Counted from the stretch's first letter, positions 23,942 to 32,339 are shown. The stretch is 59,028 nucleotides of DNA from CBDDBX01 sp965225955 (GCA_965225955.1 CBDDBX010000010.1:1-59028), one strand, 5' to 3'. Translations and numbers: made by a program. The notes: generated from the sequence alone by a model not told the origin.

Positions 23942-25468
23942 CTATTTCTTCTTCTTTTTTCTATAAAAGTAGTCGTATAAACCTGAAAGCAGAACAAAGA
24001 TAAACAGAAGTGCCCCCAGAGGAGTTATAAATATAGACATTTTTCCAAAAACAGGCTTCCACAGTCGTCCGTTATGCAATTCAAACAGCCAGTGCCAGAA
24101 TGACATTCTTTTAGCATCAACCACTTCAGGCATAGGAAATTCAGAAGAATATTTCTGTGATAAGCCTCTACTATAAGATATTGCTACAGCTCCGCCTTCA
24201 GGCAACTCATAGAATCCCGCTGCCATAAATCCCCGGGGTCTTCCTCCTGACGGCTTCACACTGGCGGCAGGTTTAATATAATTATAAACTTTGCCTTCAG
24301 GGTCCACTCCAAAAAGCCCACCGAAAGATCCTACAACCATGTGCCCCCTGCTGTCTTTCTGAAAAACAGAAGCTCCCATTGCAAAAACCGGCACTTTAAT
24401 ATCTGATTTATCAAACATACCTTTGAGGTCAGCGGCTCCTTCCCATATTCCATCTGAACAATCAAGAATGAGTTTATCTGTTGCACTATCGTAGTAACCA
24501 TTTCTGATTTTTTTCTTCCAGGGATGGAGCCCTATTGACGGATAAGCTCTCTCATTCATGGATTTACCAAACAGAGCCATTATCAGTGGAGGCCTCATGA
24601 AAAGTCCGGTTACTCCTATTATCAGAGAGATCAGAACAGTCCATACTCCAAGTTTCAGATGATATTTATAGAAGATTTTCATATATCTCTTCTCACTATC
24701 TTTAGGCTTCTTTCCTTTTTTTCCACCACGTTTCCATTTCCCAGGAATGAACCAGATATAGACAGCTGTTATGCACAGAAAAATGATTATAAGAGCTACA
24801 AAATCAAAAATCAGTTTACCAGGAGTTCCCCAGACACTTCCGTCATGAAGATGAAAGAAGAGACTGATCATAGATCTTGTGGATTTATCAATATTCCGCT
24901 TCACCTCAACTTTCCTGAATTCAAAAACTTCATTAAAATCTGAAACATAGAAGCCTGATCTCGAAACGGCATAGATTTTATCATTGGAAATATATGTTTT
25001 TATAAATCTGCTATCTTTAGCATCTGGTGTAATATCTCTCCATTTCCCACTGGAAGTATCACAAAAATAGACTCCACTATACGTAGAGGCAAACAGCAGT
25101 TCCACCTCTCCTCTGTTTACCACCTGAAGATCCCGTACCCGCCTTCCATAAGCTCCTGCAGGAAATTCTCCATCCATAAAAGCTTGTGGTTGCTGACCTC
25201 TTTTCTCTGAGAGCCAGATCCCCGTACTTCCAAAGATCCACGTCTTTTTCTGATCTGAAGAGTTCACAGCTCCTCTGAAAGCTCCCCGATTCCAGTTTCT
25301 GACTTCATATGAATCTGGTACAAGTACCCCTGAAACAGATATACCTTCAATAAGTGACGGGTGATTAAGCAGAATACCTGATAGAGACATATAGAACATA
25401 TAGACTACAAGAAATAGTCCAATATATTTATGGATTTTTTTAGAAATTTTAAAAAAGAGTTTCAGCAT
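23942..25468 (-). CDS. PepSY-associated TM family membrane protein
   Basis: 508 residues. Opens with 'KISKKIHKYIGLFLVVYMFYMSLSGILLNHP', the typical first helix of PepSY-TM proteins. Further helices are at ~220-245 and ~272-295 and a C-terminal one at ~478-500, separated by large periplasmic parts. The second copy of the 'H-x(3-5)-G-x-x-W' feature occurs at 'FHLHDGSVWGTPG' and again at 'FELHNGRLWKPVFG'. Histidines on the helix edges suggest haem or metal-electron transfer. Relatives are often iron- or siderophore-regulated reductases. A palindrome sits in its leader (25486-25497). First gene of a set with a lipoprotein and a helical protein. Confidence 0.75.
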   Translation of the reverse strand: MLKLFFKISKKIHKYIGLFLVVYMFYMSLSGILLNHPSLIEGISVSGVLVPDSYEVRNWNRGAFRGAVNSSDQKKTWIFGSTGIWLSEKRGQQPQAFMDGEFPAGAYGRRVRDLQVVNRGEVELLFASTYSGVYFCDTSSGKWRDITPDAKDSRFIKTYISNDKIYAVSRSGFYVSDFNEVFEFRKVEVKRNIDKSTRSMISLFFHLHDGSVWGTPGKLIFDFVALIIIFLCITAVYIWFIPGKWKRGGKKGKKPKDSEKRYMKIFYKYHLKLGVWTVLISLIIGVTGLFMRPPLIMALFGKSMNERAYPSIGLHPWKKKIRNGYYDSATDKLILDCSDGIWEGAADLKGMFDKSDIKVPVFAMGASVFQKDSRGHMVVGSFGGLFGVDPEGKVYNYIKPAASVKPSGGRPRGFMAAGFYELPEGGAVAISYSRGLSQKYSSEFPMPEVVDAKRMSFWHWLFELHNGRLWKPVFGKMSIFITPLGALLFIFVLLSGLYDYFYRKKKKK

Positions 25469-25485
25469 GGTTCCTCCGCCACATA

Positions 25486-25497
25486 TAGGTCTACCTA
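25486..25497. promoter_or_regulatory. Palindromic operator candidate in the PepSY leader
   Basis: TAGGTCTACCTA, a perfect palindrome (TAGGT-CT-ACCTA), between the predicted start site (~25510) and the RBS. A repressor-type position. Loosely reminiscent of metal-regulator half sites, but not a match to the 19-bp DtxR/IdeR box. Confidence 0.4.
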
Positions 25498-25516
25498 ACT
25501 TTGATTAGGAAACCAA

Positions 25517-25545
25517 TATATATCGCAGGAAACAGAAAAAGTCAA
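25517..25545 (-). promoter_or_regulatory. Promoter of the PepSY-protein operon
   Basis: On the minus strand TTGACT (25545-25540), a 17-nt spacer and TATATA (25522-25517). Confidence 0.6.
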
Positions 25546-25572
25546 TCAGTGATAATAAAATTCCCCTGAGCT

Positions 25573-26115
25573 TCAATTCCAGATCAACTCTGCACTTCTC
25601 TGTCCAGCACCATTGAGCTGAGGATGCATTGGCGAAGTGGCAACAGCAACGCTGTTGTCAACGCCGGATTCATAAAGCGGCAACATTACATCAAGAATTT
25701 TTCTCATTTCTGATACTGTCTCATGAGACAGTCCTCCACTCGCCTGACAAAACTCCACACTATCTCCGGTATCGCTTACATAAAAAGAAGTTTCACCATG
25801 ACTATCGTTATATCCTACCCAGTATTTGGTTGCCCCCCAGTTTCCTATCTGATCAACACTGTGGTACTCAATTGCATCCTGAACAGAATGGAATCGCGGA
25901 TCCCTTACCATCTCTCCGGGCACAAGACATATAATAGTCTCCCCTGAATCAAGTGGAGTTCCATCTTTTTTATCAACAATTTTTTTAAACTCTACATTTC
26001 CGTTACAGAAAAAGAGTTCTTCTTTATCCATAATCCAGCCGGACCAGCTCCACTGGGAAGTATCTTTACAAAACTCGATAACATTTCCATGAAGATTAAA
26101 TCTTAAAAATTCCAT
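25573..26115 (-). CDS. Uncharacterised soluble protein
   Basis: 180 residues, no signal peptide or membrane segment. Rich in aromatic residues and acidic patches, with a beta-rich pattern ('FLRFNLHGNVIEFCKD', 'WSWSGWIMDKEELFFC', 'TSFYVSDTGDSVEFCQ'). Four cysteines are present, three of them in similar '-F-C-' settings. No family recognised. GGAGG lies before the ATG. It stands alone, separated from the PepSY promoter by a short gap. Confidence 0.6.
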   Translation of the reverse strand: MEFLRFNLHGNVIEFCKDTSQWSWSGWIMDKEELFFCNGNVEFKKIVDKKDGTPLDSGETIICLVPGEMVRDPRFHSVQDAIEYHSVDQIGNWGATKYWVGYNDSHGETSFYVSDTGDSVEFCQASGGLSHETVSEMRKILDVMLPLYESGVDNSVAVATSPMHPQLNGAGQRSAELIWN

Positions 26116-26388
26116 ACTGAGCCTCCATTTCTGTTCATGAGCAAGAAGAGTGCCAGATTCCAGATCAAAAGGAACCCCAGCCTATCTCACAAACTAAAAC
26201 GGACTGCCACAGATATCATCTGAAAAGTTTTCCATAACTTAAGTCCCGCCCCAGAGCCTGTTTGCGATCAACATCAACACTCGGATAGCACAATATTCTC
26301 CTGAATTTTTTTCAACATAAATTCCTGCATGAAACCCAGGATTCGTGAAAACAGGATAGCAGAGTTTTCCTTTGGGGGAAATTTTTTC

Positions 26389-27984
26389 TTAAAGGAATTT
26401 CTGAAGCCACTTATAGAATCTCACCTCAGGTGCATACTTAATAAGAGCTTCTTTCAGATTTTTTTCAGTTATAGGCCTTACCTTTGGAAAAGAGTAAACT
26501 GCTGTTTTATCTTCTTCAATAAGGCGGAACATATATGGTTTAAGATCGTGATCAAATATAGTTTCAAGATCTGTAGCAAATTCCTCACTATTAATAAGAG
26601 CCATAACTTCTGTATTATAGTGATCACTTCGGACATTCATATTGTGTGAACCTATCATGGCAACCTGCCCGTCAAATATAACAGCTTTGGTATGCAGAGT
26701 ATGCCCAGGCCAGTTTTCAATAGATATTTTGTGCTTTTCAGCAAACTTTCTTATTTCCCGATGCCCCTGCCATTCATAGATTTTCACATCTGACCTTATA
26801 AGTGGAAGATAGTGATACAACGAGCCATAATATATCCTTGTTGTATCAAGGCTGTTTATAGAGTTTGTAATAATTTCGACTTTAACTCCACGCCGCGCAG
26901 TTTCCATTATTATCTCAAGAAACTCCTGATTGGCTGTAAAGTAGGGAACAAACATTTTTACATAGCTTTTGGTTCTTTTCATAAGATAACGCAGAGCTTT
27001 CTGCGTTTTGGAATATGGTTTATAAGGCCTTTTTCTGCTTCTGTCAGAAAATGGGTTATCATATATTAAACGAACCGATGTATCGAATTTTTTCTCAAAT
27101 TTCGGAAAATATTTTCTGCTTAGTAAATATTTCTTAATAGGGAACCAGACTATCTTCTTCTGCATGAAAGGGGGGCGGGCAGGCCTTCTCTCAGGTGTTA
27201 CCCAGTATTCCCATTTCACCTTATCTTTAAAAAAGTAATCCTGAATCAGGGGAATCCACTCTCTTTTGTATGGAGGAAAATATTTTGATGATTTAAACCT
27301 CTTCATCAATTCCCAGTTCTTTATAAAGATCTTTGAAGCCTCCTGAACCACAGGTCCTTCCAGATAGATATCAGTATCATGCCACCCATAAGAACTGCAA
27401 CCACCGTGAAAATAGTGATTCCCTACATTCAATCCACCCATAACCATTTTCCGGCCATCCACAATAAGCATCTTATCATGAAGCCTGTACTTCATCAGAT
27501 TGTAAGAGAAACTTCTGAGCCACCAGAGTGCATTCCACTGCAGAACTTTATCATTAAATACTGATCTCAGGAGCTTATACTTAAAAGAAGGCATAAACTG
27601 TGCAAAAAAGTCAGCATTTGCAAATCCCAGAATAAGTCTCATATCAAGTAAGGGATTATTTCTGCGCTTCTCATCAATGGTATCTATGTATTTCATCCCG
27701 GCTTCATCAGCGTGCCAGTAGGGAACAGACATAAAGATATATTCTTTCGCATCTCTTATAATTTTTTCTCTTACAACAATTGAACGTTTCCCCATATGCA
27801 GAAGATCAACCTTATTAAAAGTTTCTCTGCTTCTGGTAATATTAAAAAGATCTTTACGAGCCTGCTCTGTTTGAAGAAAAGTTTTAAGATCAGGCAACTC
27901 TTCACTGTTTTGCCCGGAAGAAAACAGAAAACTGCATCCCAAAAGCATAACCACTAAATTTATGAAGATTGTCCGAGAAAGCAT
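26389..27984 (-). CDS. Phospholipase D / cardiolipin synthase-like protein
   Basis: About 531 residues if translated from ATG 27984; a TTG at 28029 would add 15 residues. The 27984 start gives a clean export signal with a possible lipobox (LLGC near residue 17). Two HKD motifs define the PLD superfamily: 'HDKMLIVDGRKMVMGGLN' in the first half and 'HTKAVIFDGQVAMIGSHN' in the second, so the active site is complete. Members exchange phosphatidyl groups (cardiolipin synthase) or cleave phosphodiesters. The exported form and long insert between the motifs argue for a periplasmic or envelope phospholipase rather than a housekeeping cardiolipin synthase. No strong RBS, so the start is uncertain. Confidence 0.8.
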   Translation of the reverse strand: MLSRTIFINLVVMLLGCSFLFSSGQNSEELPDLKTFLQTEQARKDLFNITRSRETFNKVDLLHMGKRSIVVREKIIRDAKEYIFMSVPYWHADEAGMKYIDTIDEKRRNNPLLDMRLILGFANADFFAQFMPSFKYKLLRSVFNDKVLQWNALWWLRSFSYNLMKYRLHDKMLIVDGRKMVMGGLNVGNHYFHGGCSSYGWHDTDIYLEGPVVQEASKIFIKNWELMKRFKSSKYFPPYKREWIPLIQDYFFKDKVKWEYWVTPERRPARPPFMQKKIVWFPIKKYLLSRKYFPKFEKKFDTSVRLIYDNPFSDRSRKRPYKPYSKTQKALRYLMKRTKSYVKMFVPYFTANQEFLEIIMETARRGVKVEIITNSINSLDTTRIYYGSLYHYLPLIRSDVKIYEWQGHREIRKFAEKHKISIENWPGHTLHTKAVIFDGQVAMIGSHNMNVRSDHYNTEVMALINSEEFATDLETIFDHDLKPYMFRLIEEDKTAVYSFPKVRPITEKNLKEALIKYAPEVRFYKWLQKFL

Positions 27985-28085
27985 TTGAGTAGTCCAGCAG
28001 CTGAAATTATCTGATATCCAAAATCCCAAAATTAAAGAGTCATAGTCTCATAAATTTACTGGAGTGTCAACAGTAGCAGAAGGCT

Positions 28086-28247
28086 TTAGCCAAACACTCT
28101 TTTTATAAGCTTCCATAAAGCAACAACAACAAAAACCCCTGAAAAAACAAGAGCACCGTCAGTACCAAACAGCCGGTAAAAAACGGCAAAAGGAAGGAGA
28201 AAGCTTACTGACAAAGCAACTGTTAAAGCAAGATATTTTATAGGCAT
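28086..28247 (-). CDS. Small two-helix membrane protein
   Basis: 53 residues with the ATG at 28247 preceded by GGGAGAACTT. Sequence features: Met-Pro-Ile-Lys, then a hydrophobic helix (about 5-24), a short 'YRLFGTDG' turn, a second helix (about 32-46) and a basic 'KLIKRVFG' tail. Likely an inner-membrane small protein. About 100 nt upstream of the PLD-like gene on the same strand and possibly cotranscribed. Function unknown. Confidence 0.6.
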   Translation of the reverse strand: MPIKYLALTVALSVSFLLPFAVFYRLFGTDGALVFSGVFVVVALWKLIKRVFG

Positions 28248-28301
28248 AAGTTCTCCCTTTTTAACTAATATAATGCTTCATATCTTTGAATTTTCAACTA
28301 T

Positions 28302-28330
28302 TTGCCTTACCCTCAGCTCTATACTAAAAT
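28302..28330 (+). promoter_or_regulatory. Promoter predicting a leaderless small-protein mRNA
   Basis: TTGCCT (28302-28307), 17-nt spacer and TAAAAT (28325-28330), 5 nt before the ATG at 28336. Confidence 0.4.
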
Positions 28331-28335
28331 GTACT

Positions 28336-28569
28336 ATGAAAAAGAGAATTGGCTTTAAAACCTGTTGCCCCAATATTTTTGAGCGCATAGCTCTGTTCAG
28401 CATTATTATCAGCGCATATTTTATAGCACCTGAAATCTCAGAGACGATTTTTGGTAGCCAGACAGGTTTATATATAAGCCTTACAACTATAATATTTTAT
28501 GTATTTTCTATTGCTTTGGTGAAAGGCATAAAAGCTCTCATATCGAGGTTTTTCGCAAAAAAAAGATAA
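28336..28569 (+). CDS. Small membrane protein, possibly leaderless
   Basis: 77 residues if started at ATG 28336; an in-frame ATG at 28273 would add 21. Two hydrophobic helices ('ALFSIIISAYFIAPEI' and 'LYISLTTIIFYVFSIALV') and a basic tail. No Shine-Dalgarno; the promoter spacing favours 28336 as the first codon of the transcript. Divergent from the 53-residue membrane protein. A hairpin-rich stretch (28573-28600) follows the stop. Confidence 0.5.
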   Translation: MKKRIGFKTCCPNIFERIALFSIIISAYFIAPEISETIFGSQTGLYISLTTIIFYVFSIALVKGIKALISRFFAKKR

Positions 28570-28659
28570 TGGCCCCGATCAGGGGGAAACCGAGGCCTTA
28601 ATTGGGTTATGAGAATTTATGCGTAACATATCATGGGTTTAATATGTGTCTGTAGGAAT

Positions 28660-28736
28660 TGGTAGCGGGGAGTGGATTTGAACCACTGACCTTTGGGTTA
28701 TGAGCCCAATGAGCTACCATACTGCTCCACCCCGCG
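28660..28736 (-). tRNA. Initiator tRNA-fMet (anticodon CAU)
   Basis: 77 nt including an encoded CCA. Stems: acceptor CGCGGGG with CCCCGC and an unpaired first base, D-stem GAGC/GCTC, anticodon stem TTGGG/CCCAA with CTCATAA loop, T-stem AGTGG/CCACT with TTCAAAT loop. The three G-C pairs (GGG/CCC) at the base of the anticodon stem and the mismatch at position 1-72 mark it as initiator rather than elongator. The mismatch is C1-U72; E. coli has C1-A72. Confidence 0.95.
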
Positions 28737-28748
28737 ATCCGAAGCCTT

Positions 28749-28776
28749 ATTATATCAAAGATCCCATATCTGTCAA
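28749..28776 (-). promoter_or_regulatory. tRNA-fMet promoter
   Basis: On the minus strand TTGACA (28776-28771), a 16-nt spacer and TATAAT (28754-28749), both perfect consensus hexamers, about 13 nt before the mature tRNA end. Confidence 0.75.
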
Positions 28777-29266
28777 CAGCTGAAGCCAGATAATCTGAAT
28801 ATAATAAATTATTTTCAGCTTTTCATTAAGTGGAACACAAAGAATTCGGTTACGATCTTTTACATCTCAGCCAGTTTCGAAATGTTGCAGAACTTTCCAG
28901 GACTACCTGCCTTCGTTTTTCATTCTTCAAACTTCGCTAAGGCAAGCCCCGCCAGCTACACTGATTCGCCAAAGCTCGCAGTTTGCTGCCCCCCCTCCCT
29001 GACGGTTGATGTTTTACGAACTATGAGTTTTCCATCTAATCTTTAAGCCAATGCAGTCAAATGAGAAAAGAAGGGGATTTCTGCTTGTCTTAAACAGTTC
29101 CTGCTGATTCATAAAAAGTAAGTTTAAAAATTACTGGTTTACCTGATAAAATAGCTGCACAAATTAACATTAAACAGCAACAGTCACTGACGACATTATA
29201 TCCGGCAAACCTGTGGCGGTCCCTGTGCATCGCTGTCTGTCTTTGTTCTTTGTGTACCCTGAAATA
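28777..29266. other. Non-coding stretch after the tRNA
   Basis: About 490 nt with no supportable gene. A patch near 28890-29000 is visibly more GC-rich than the surroundings and repeats the word GCGAA/TTCGC several times; it may be a worn-down repeat or a remnant of transferred DNA. I cannot name it. Confidence 0.5.
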
Positions 29267-29294
29267 AAAAAGGGCCGCCGAAGCAGCCCTTTTT
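29267..29294. terminator. Terminator of the Gate-domain membrane protein gene
   Basis: AAAAAGGGC (29267-29275) pairs with GCCCTTTTT (29286-29294) around a 10-nt loop. T runs at both ends make it able to act in both directions. Confidence 0.75.
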
Positions 29295-29337
29295 TCAAAT
29301 TCTATCCGGTAATAAAGGAAATGAAAAAACTTCTGAT

Positions 29338-30513
29338 TTATCCTGCTATTGAAGTAACAAGAAGATATATAAAATGTGCTGCAGTACCAGCTGCAACACC
29401 ACCTATCGTATGAGAAATAAGAGCCTTTGAAGTAAGTTCTCTGTAACCCAGGGCATCAAGCATGGCAGTATGAGTACTAAGATAACCACTCCAGCACATA
29501 CCCATTGCCGTAAATACTGCTATCTCATTACCACCAATAATACCTTTGGCAATGAATGCCTTTACAAGTGACAGTGCTGCTCCAACAGCTCCAAGCGAGG
29601 TTATTGGGAATGCCACAAGTTCTGGATTTACAAATCCGAACAGTGCTTTAAAGAACCATGAGAAATGACCGGCAATCCAGGGTAGAACAGGTACACCTTC
29701 AAAAGCTTTACCCTGATAACCAAGTTCAGCATTCTCAGGACCGAAAGTAACGATCATTATAAGAGAACTGATAACCAGAACCCCTGGAATAATTGCAAGA
29801 CCAAGCTCTACCCCCTGCTTTCCTCCATCTAGTACAGCATTAATAAATCTAAGGAAAAAGTTACCTTCTGATTTAAAAGAGATCTGCTCTTCCTTTCCTT
29901 CGAAATCATCATCTGTTCTTACAGGAATTTTATCTTTAATAAGCTTCTGCATAATTCTTGTAGAAACTCCGGCACCTATAACCGATCCACACAATCCAAT
30001 TACAGCAGGAATAAAGAAACTTCCGCCGGTATCACCACTTCTCAAAGATGACATAAAAGTTATAACTATAAGACCCATACCAAAAGCTGTACCAAAGTTG
30101 GTAAGGGAGATAAGCTGATAATTTCTGAAATACTTTTTAAAATTTCTATCATTTGCAAGGCTTATAATTGCAGGATTATCAGAGAAGAAGGTCATCAGAC
30201 CCCCAAGGGACGCAACACCCGGAAGATTAAATATCGGCCTCATTAACGGAGCCAGAATAACTTCCAGTAATCTTACAACTCCAAATTCGATCAGGAGTTT
30301 CCCCAGAGCACCTGAAAGAACAGTAATTCCCATTATATAGAATACTGTATTCATTAAAAGGGCATGCGCTGTTTCCATAAGGGTCTTAAGCATATTTGTG
30401 ACCCCCATAACGCTTCCCACATATCCGAAAAAGAAACCAAAAACCAGCAGAAATATGAGAGCTTCGTATCTACGCTGCTCAAGAAATTTCGATGCCTGGA
30501 CTTTTAAATTCAT
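29338..30513 (-). CDS. Gate (nucleoside recognition) domain membrane protein
   Basis: 391 residues with about ten hydrophobic segments. Features of the Gate/nucleoside-recognition family: 'MNTVFYIMGITVLSGALGKLLIEFG', 'SLGGLMTFFSDNPAIISLAND', 'NFGTAFGMGLIVITF' and the C-terminal 'MGMCWSGYLSTHTAMLDALGY'. Related proteins include SpmA/SpmB and nucleoside-type transporters. The substrate is not predictable. GGAGGTAGAG precedes the ATG. It has a very strong promoter covered by palindromes, so expression is probably regulated. Confidence 0.75.
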   Translation of the reverse strand: MNLKVQASKFLEQRRYEALIFLLVFGFFFGYVGSVMGVTNMLKTLMETAHALLMNTVFYIMGITVLSGALGKLLIEFGVVRLLEVILAPLMRPIFNLPGVASLGGLMTFFSDNPAIISLANDRNFKKYFRNYQLISLTNFGTAFGMGLIVITFMSSLRSGDTGGSFFIPAVIGLCGSVIGAGVSTRIMQKLIKDKIPVRTDDDFEGKEEQISFKSEGNFFLRFINAVLDGGKQGVELGLAIIPGVLVISSLIMIVTFGPENAELGYQGKAFEGVPVLPWIAGHFSWFFKALFGFVNPELVAFPITSLGAVGAALSLVKAFIAKGIIGGNEIAVFTAMGMCWSGYLSTHTAMLDALGYRELTSKALISHTIGGVAAGTAAHFIYLLVTSIAG

Positions 30514-30559
30514 TCTCTACCTCCATACTACTATCGATCATCTTTTATCTATTAGAGCG

Positions 30560-30591
30560 GGGATTATAATCCCATGTTTACATGAAGTCAA
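30560..30591 (-). promoter_or_regulatory. Strong promoter overlapped by two palindromes
   Basis: On the minus strand TTGACT (30591-30586), a 17-nt spacer and TATAAT (30568-30563). GGGATTATAATCCC (30560-30573) is a perfect 14-nt palindrome centred on the -10 box, and CATGT-TT-ACATG (30573-30584) lies in the spacer. A probable repressor site. Confidence 0.6.
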
Positions 30592-30623
30592 TATTGTTGA
30601 GGTATTTTTTTGATTTTTTGTAA

Positions 30624-30643
30624 GCCGTCAGGGCTGACGGCTC
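30624..30643 (-). terminator. Hairpin after the PPIase gene
   Basis: AGCCGTCAG pairs with CTGACGGCT, just downstream of the PPIase stop. No T run follows on the minus strand, so it may only protect the mRNA end. Confidence 0.4.
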
Positions 30644-30668
30644 ACTTTATACAAAATTTTGATGTTTT

Positions 30669-31613
30669 TTAGTTGTTTTTAAAGTCAATCAGCTCAACTT
30701 CAAAAATCAGAGTTGCATTAGGAGGAATTACACCACCTGCCCCCTGTTTTCCATAGCCAAGGTGAGAAGGAATAATAAGGGTTCTCTTTTCGCCTTTTTT
30801 CATTCCCATAAGAGCTTCATCCCATCCGGCAATTACCTGCTTAACCCCAACATTGAAGCTTAGAGGCTCGTTTCTGTCATATGAACTGTCAAACTTCATA
30901 CCGTTTGTGAGGAAACCAGCATAATGTGCTTTTACCTGAGCGCCTTTTTCAGGTGTTTCACCTTCACCATCTTTTTCGACAACATATTTCAGACCTGAAT
31001 CAGTTGTTACCGCATTTGGATATTTCTCTTCAAGAAGTTTTTCCTGAGCTTCCTGTCTCTTCTTTTCCAGCTCTTCTTTCTCTTTAAGAGATGTTCTGAT
31101 CATATCCTTGAAAGATTCTGTATCAGGCTTGAAATTCTCTGCTTCAGGAGAGTTTCTCAGAATTTTAACACTCTTGATCTTATCACCCTGCTGAATAGAA
31201 TTTACTACCTTCATACCCTCTGTGACACAACCAAAAACAGAGTGTCTGTCATCCAGATGCGGAGTTGCTGTATGAGTTATAAAGAACTGACTTCCATTGG
31301 TTCCGGGACCTGCATTTGCCATAGAAAGAATTCCTGGCTTATCATGTCTCAGTTCTGGATGAAATTCATCAGGGAAGCGATATCCCGGGCCACCAGCTCC
31401 TGAACCTACAGGATCTCCTCCCTGAATAACAAAATCCGGAACAACTCTGTGAAAAGTAAGGCCATCAAAATATGGCTGTCCTTCGATAACCGCATCATTA
31501 TCAATAGTACCTTCTGCAAGACCAACAAAATTGGCAACTGTCATAGGTACTTTGTCAAAATACAGCTCTGCTGTTATTTTACCTTTATCTGTGTTTATTT
31601 CTGCAATAATCAT
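30669..31613 (-). CDS. Dual peptidyl-prolyl isomerase: cyclophilin fused to FKBP
   Basis: 314 residues. The N-terminal cyclophilin domain (about 1-160) has 'FHRVVPDFVIQGGDP' (54-68), with the catalytic Arg of FHR, and 'NGSQFFIT'. A charged helical linker (about 165-200) leads into an FKBP domain (about 205-314) with 'GLKYVV', 'KVKAHYAGFL', 'VIAGWDEALMGM' and 'IPPNATLIFEVELIDF'. Both active sites look intact. There is no signal peptide, so it should act in the cytoplasm. Cyclophilin-first fusions are rare and have been described in a few bacteria, including Treponema. It lies 9 nt after a related FKBP lipoprotein gene. Confidence 0.92.
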   Translation of the reverse strand: MIIAEINTDKGKITAELYFDKVPMTVANFVGLAEGTIDNDAVIEGQPYFDGLTFHRVVPDFVIQGGDPVGSGAGGPGYRFPDEFHPELRHDKPGILSMANAGPGTNGSQFFITHTATPHLDDRHSVFGCVTEGMKVVNSIQQGDKIKSVKILRNSPEAENFKPDTESFKDMIRTSLKEKEELEKKRQEAQEKLLEEKYPNAVTTDSGLKYVVEKDGEGETPEKGAQVKAHYAGFLTNGMKFDSSYDRNEPLSFNVGVKQVIAGWDEALMGMKKGEKRTLIIPSHLGYGKQGAGGVIPPNATLIFEVELIDFKNN

Positions 31614-31622
31614 TTTCTATCC

Positions 31623-32339
31623 TTATTTAACTATTTCAACCAGCTCAACATCAAAAATCAGAGTTGCATTAGGACCAATTACAGGACCACTGCCATTTTC
31701 ACCATAAGCAAGTGATGCAGGAATAAAAAATCTGAATTTTGAACCAGCAGTCATTAACTGAACACCTTCAGTCCATCCTGCAATTACTCTGTTAAGAGGG
31801 AACTCTATAGGTTTTTTTCTCTCATATGAGCTATCAAATACTTTGCCATCAAGAAGTTTTCCTTCATAATGTACTTTAACTTTATCTGTTGCCTTAGGGT
31901 TAACCTTTCCTTTACCTTTTGTAAGAACCATATACTGCAGACCACTTTTAGTTGTTATAACACCTTTCTTTGTAGCATTGGCTTTAAGGAACTCCTGACC
32001 TTTTTTAAGATTCTCTGCTCCTTTTTTTGCTTTGCCTGCATCAGCAAGATTTTTCTTCTCCTGCATCTCTTTCATTCTCTTTTCCTGATACTGTTTCAGA
32101 ACTTTTTCAATCTGCTCCTTATCCATTTTGGGATTTCCATCAGCATAATCCAGCAGAGCCTGGGCAAAAGCCTTTGTATCAAAGTCAACATTCTGATTCT
32201 TCATACCTTCTGCATTCTTCAATCCGATTGCATATCCAACTTTAGCTTTTTCACTATCCAGTTTCACCTCTTCTTTTTTTGTACATGAAGCCAGAAAAGC
32301 TACTGCCAGTACAAGAGTACCAATTAGAATTTTTTTCAT
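31623..32339 (-). CDS. FKBP-type peptidyl-prolyl isomerase lipoprotein (Mip/FkpA-like)
   Basis: 238 residues from ATG 32339; GGAG sits 6 nt upstream, inside a spurious earlier ATG frame. Lipoprotein signal with FLASC (Cys19). A helical dimerisation-type domain (~30-125) with 'VGYAIGLKNAEGMKNQ' and Lys/Glu-rich helices resembles FkpA/Mip. The C-terminal FKBP domain has 'TKSGLQYMVL', 'KVHYEGKLLDGKVFDSSYER' and 'VIGPNATLIFDVELVEI'. Helps proline isomerisation of exported proteins. Cotranscribed with the cyclophilin-FKBP fusion; the FKBP halves are similar enough to suggest a past duplication. Confidence 0.92.
   Translation of the reverse strand: MKKILIGTLVLAVAFLASCTKKEEVKLDSEKAKVGYAIGLKNAEGMKNQNVDFDTKAFAQALLDYADGNPKMDKEQIEKVLKQYQEKRMKEMQEKKNLADAGKAKKGAENLKKGQEFLKANATKKGVITTKSGLQYMVLTKGKGKVNPKATDKVKVHYEGKLLDGKVFDSSYERKKPIEFPLNRVIAGWTEGVQLMTAGSKFRFFIPASLAYGENGSGPVIGPNATLIFDVELVEIVK

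Noticed and set aside
28693..29046. 117-codon plus-strand open frame
   Set aside because: It runs through the initiator tRNA and non-coding DNA, has no RBS and an unlikely amino-acid mix.
30624..30643. Hairpin as a full intrinsic terminator
   Set aside because: Good stem but no T run on the minus strand; kept only as a low-confidence feature.
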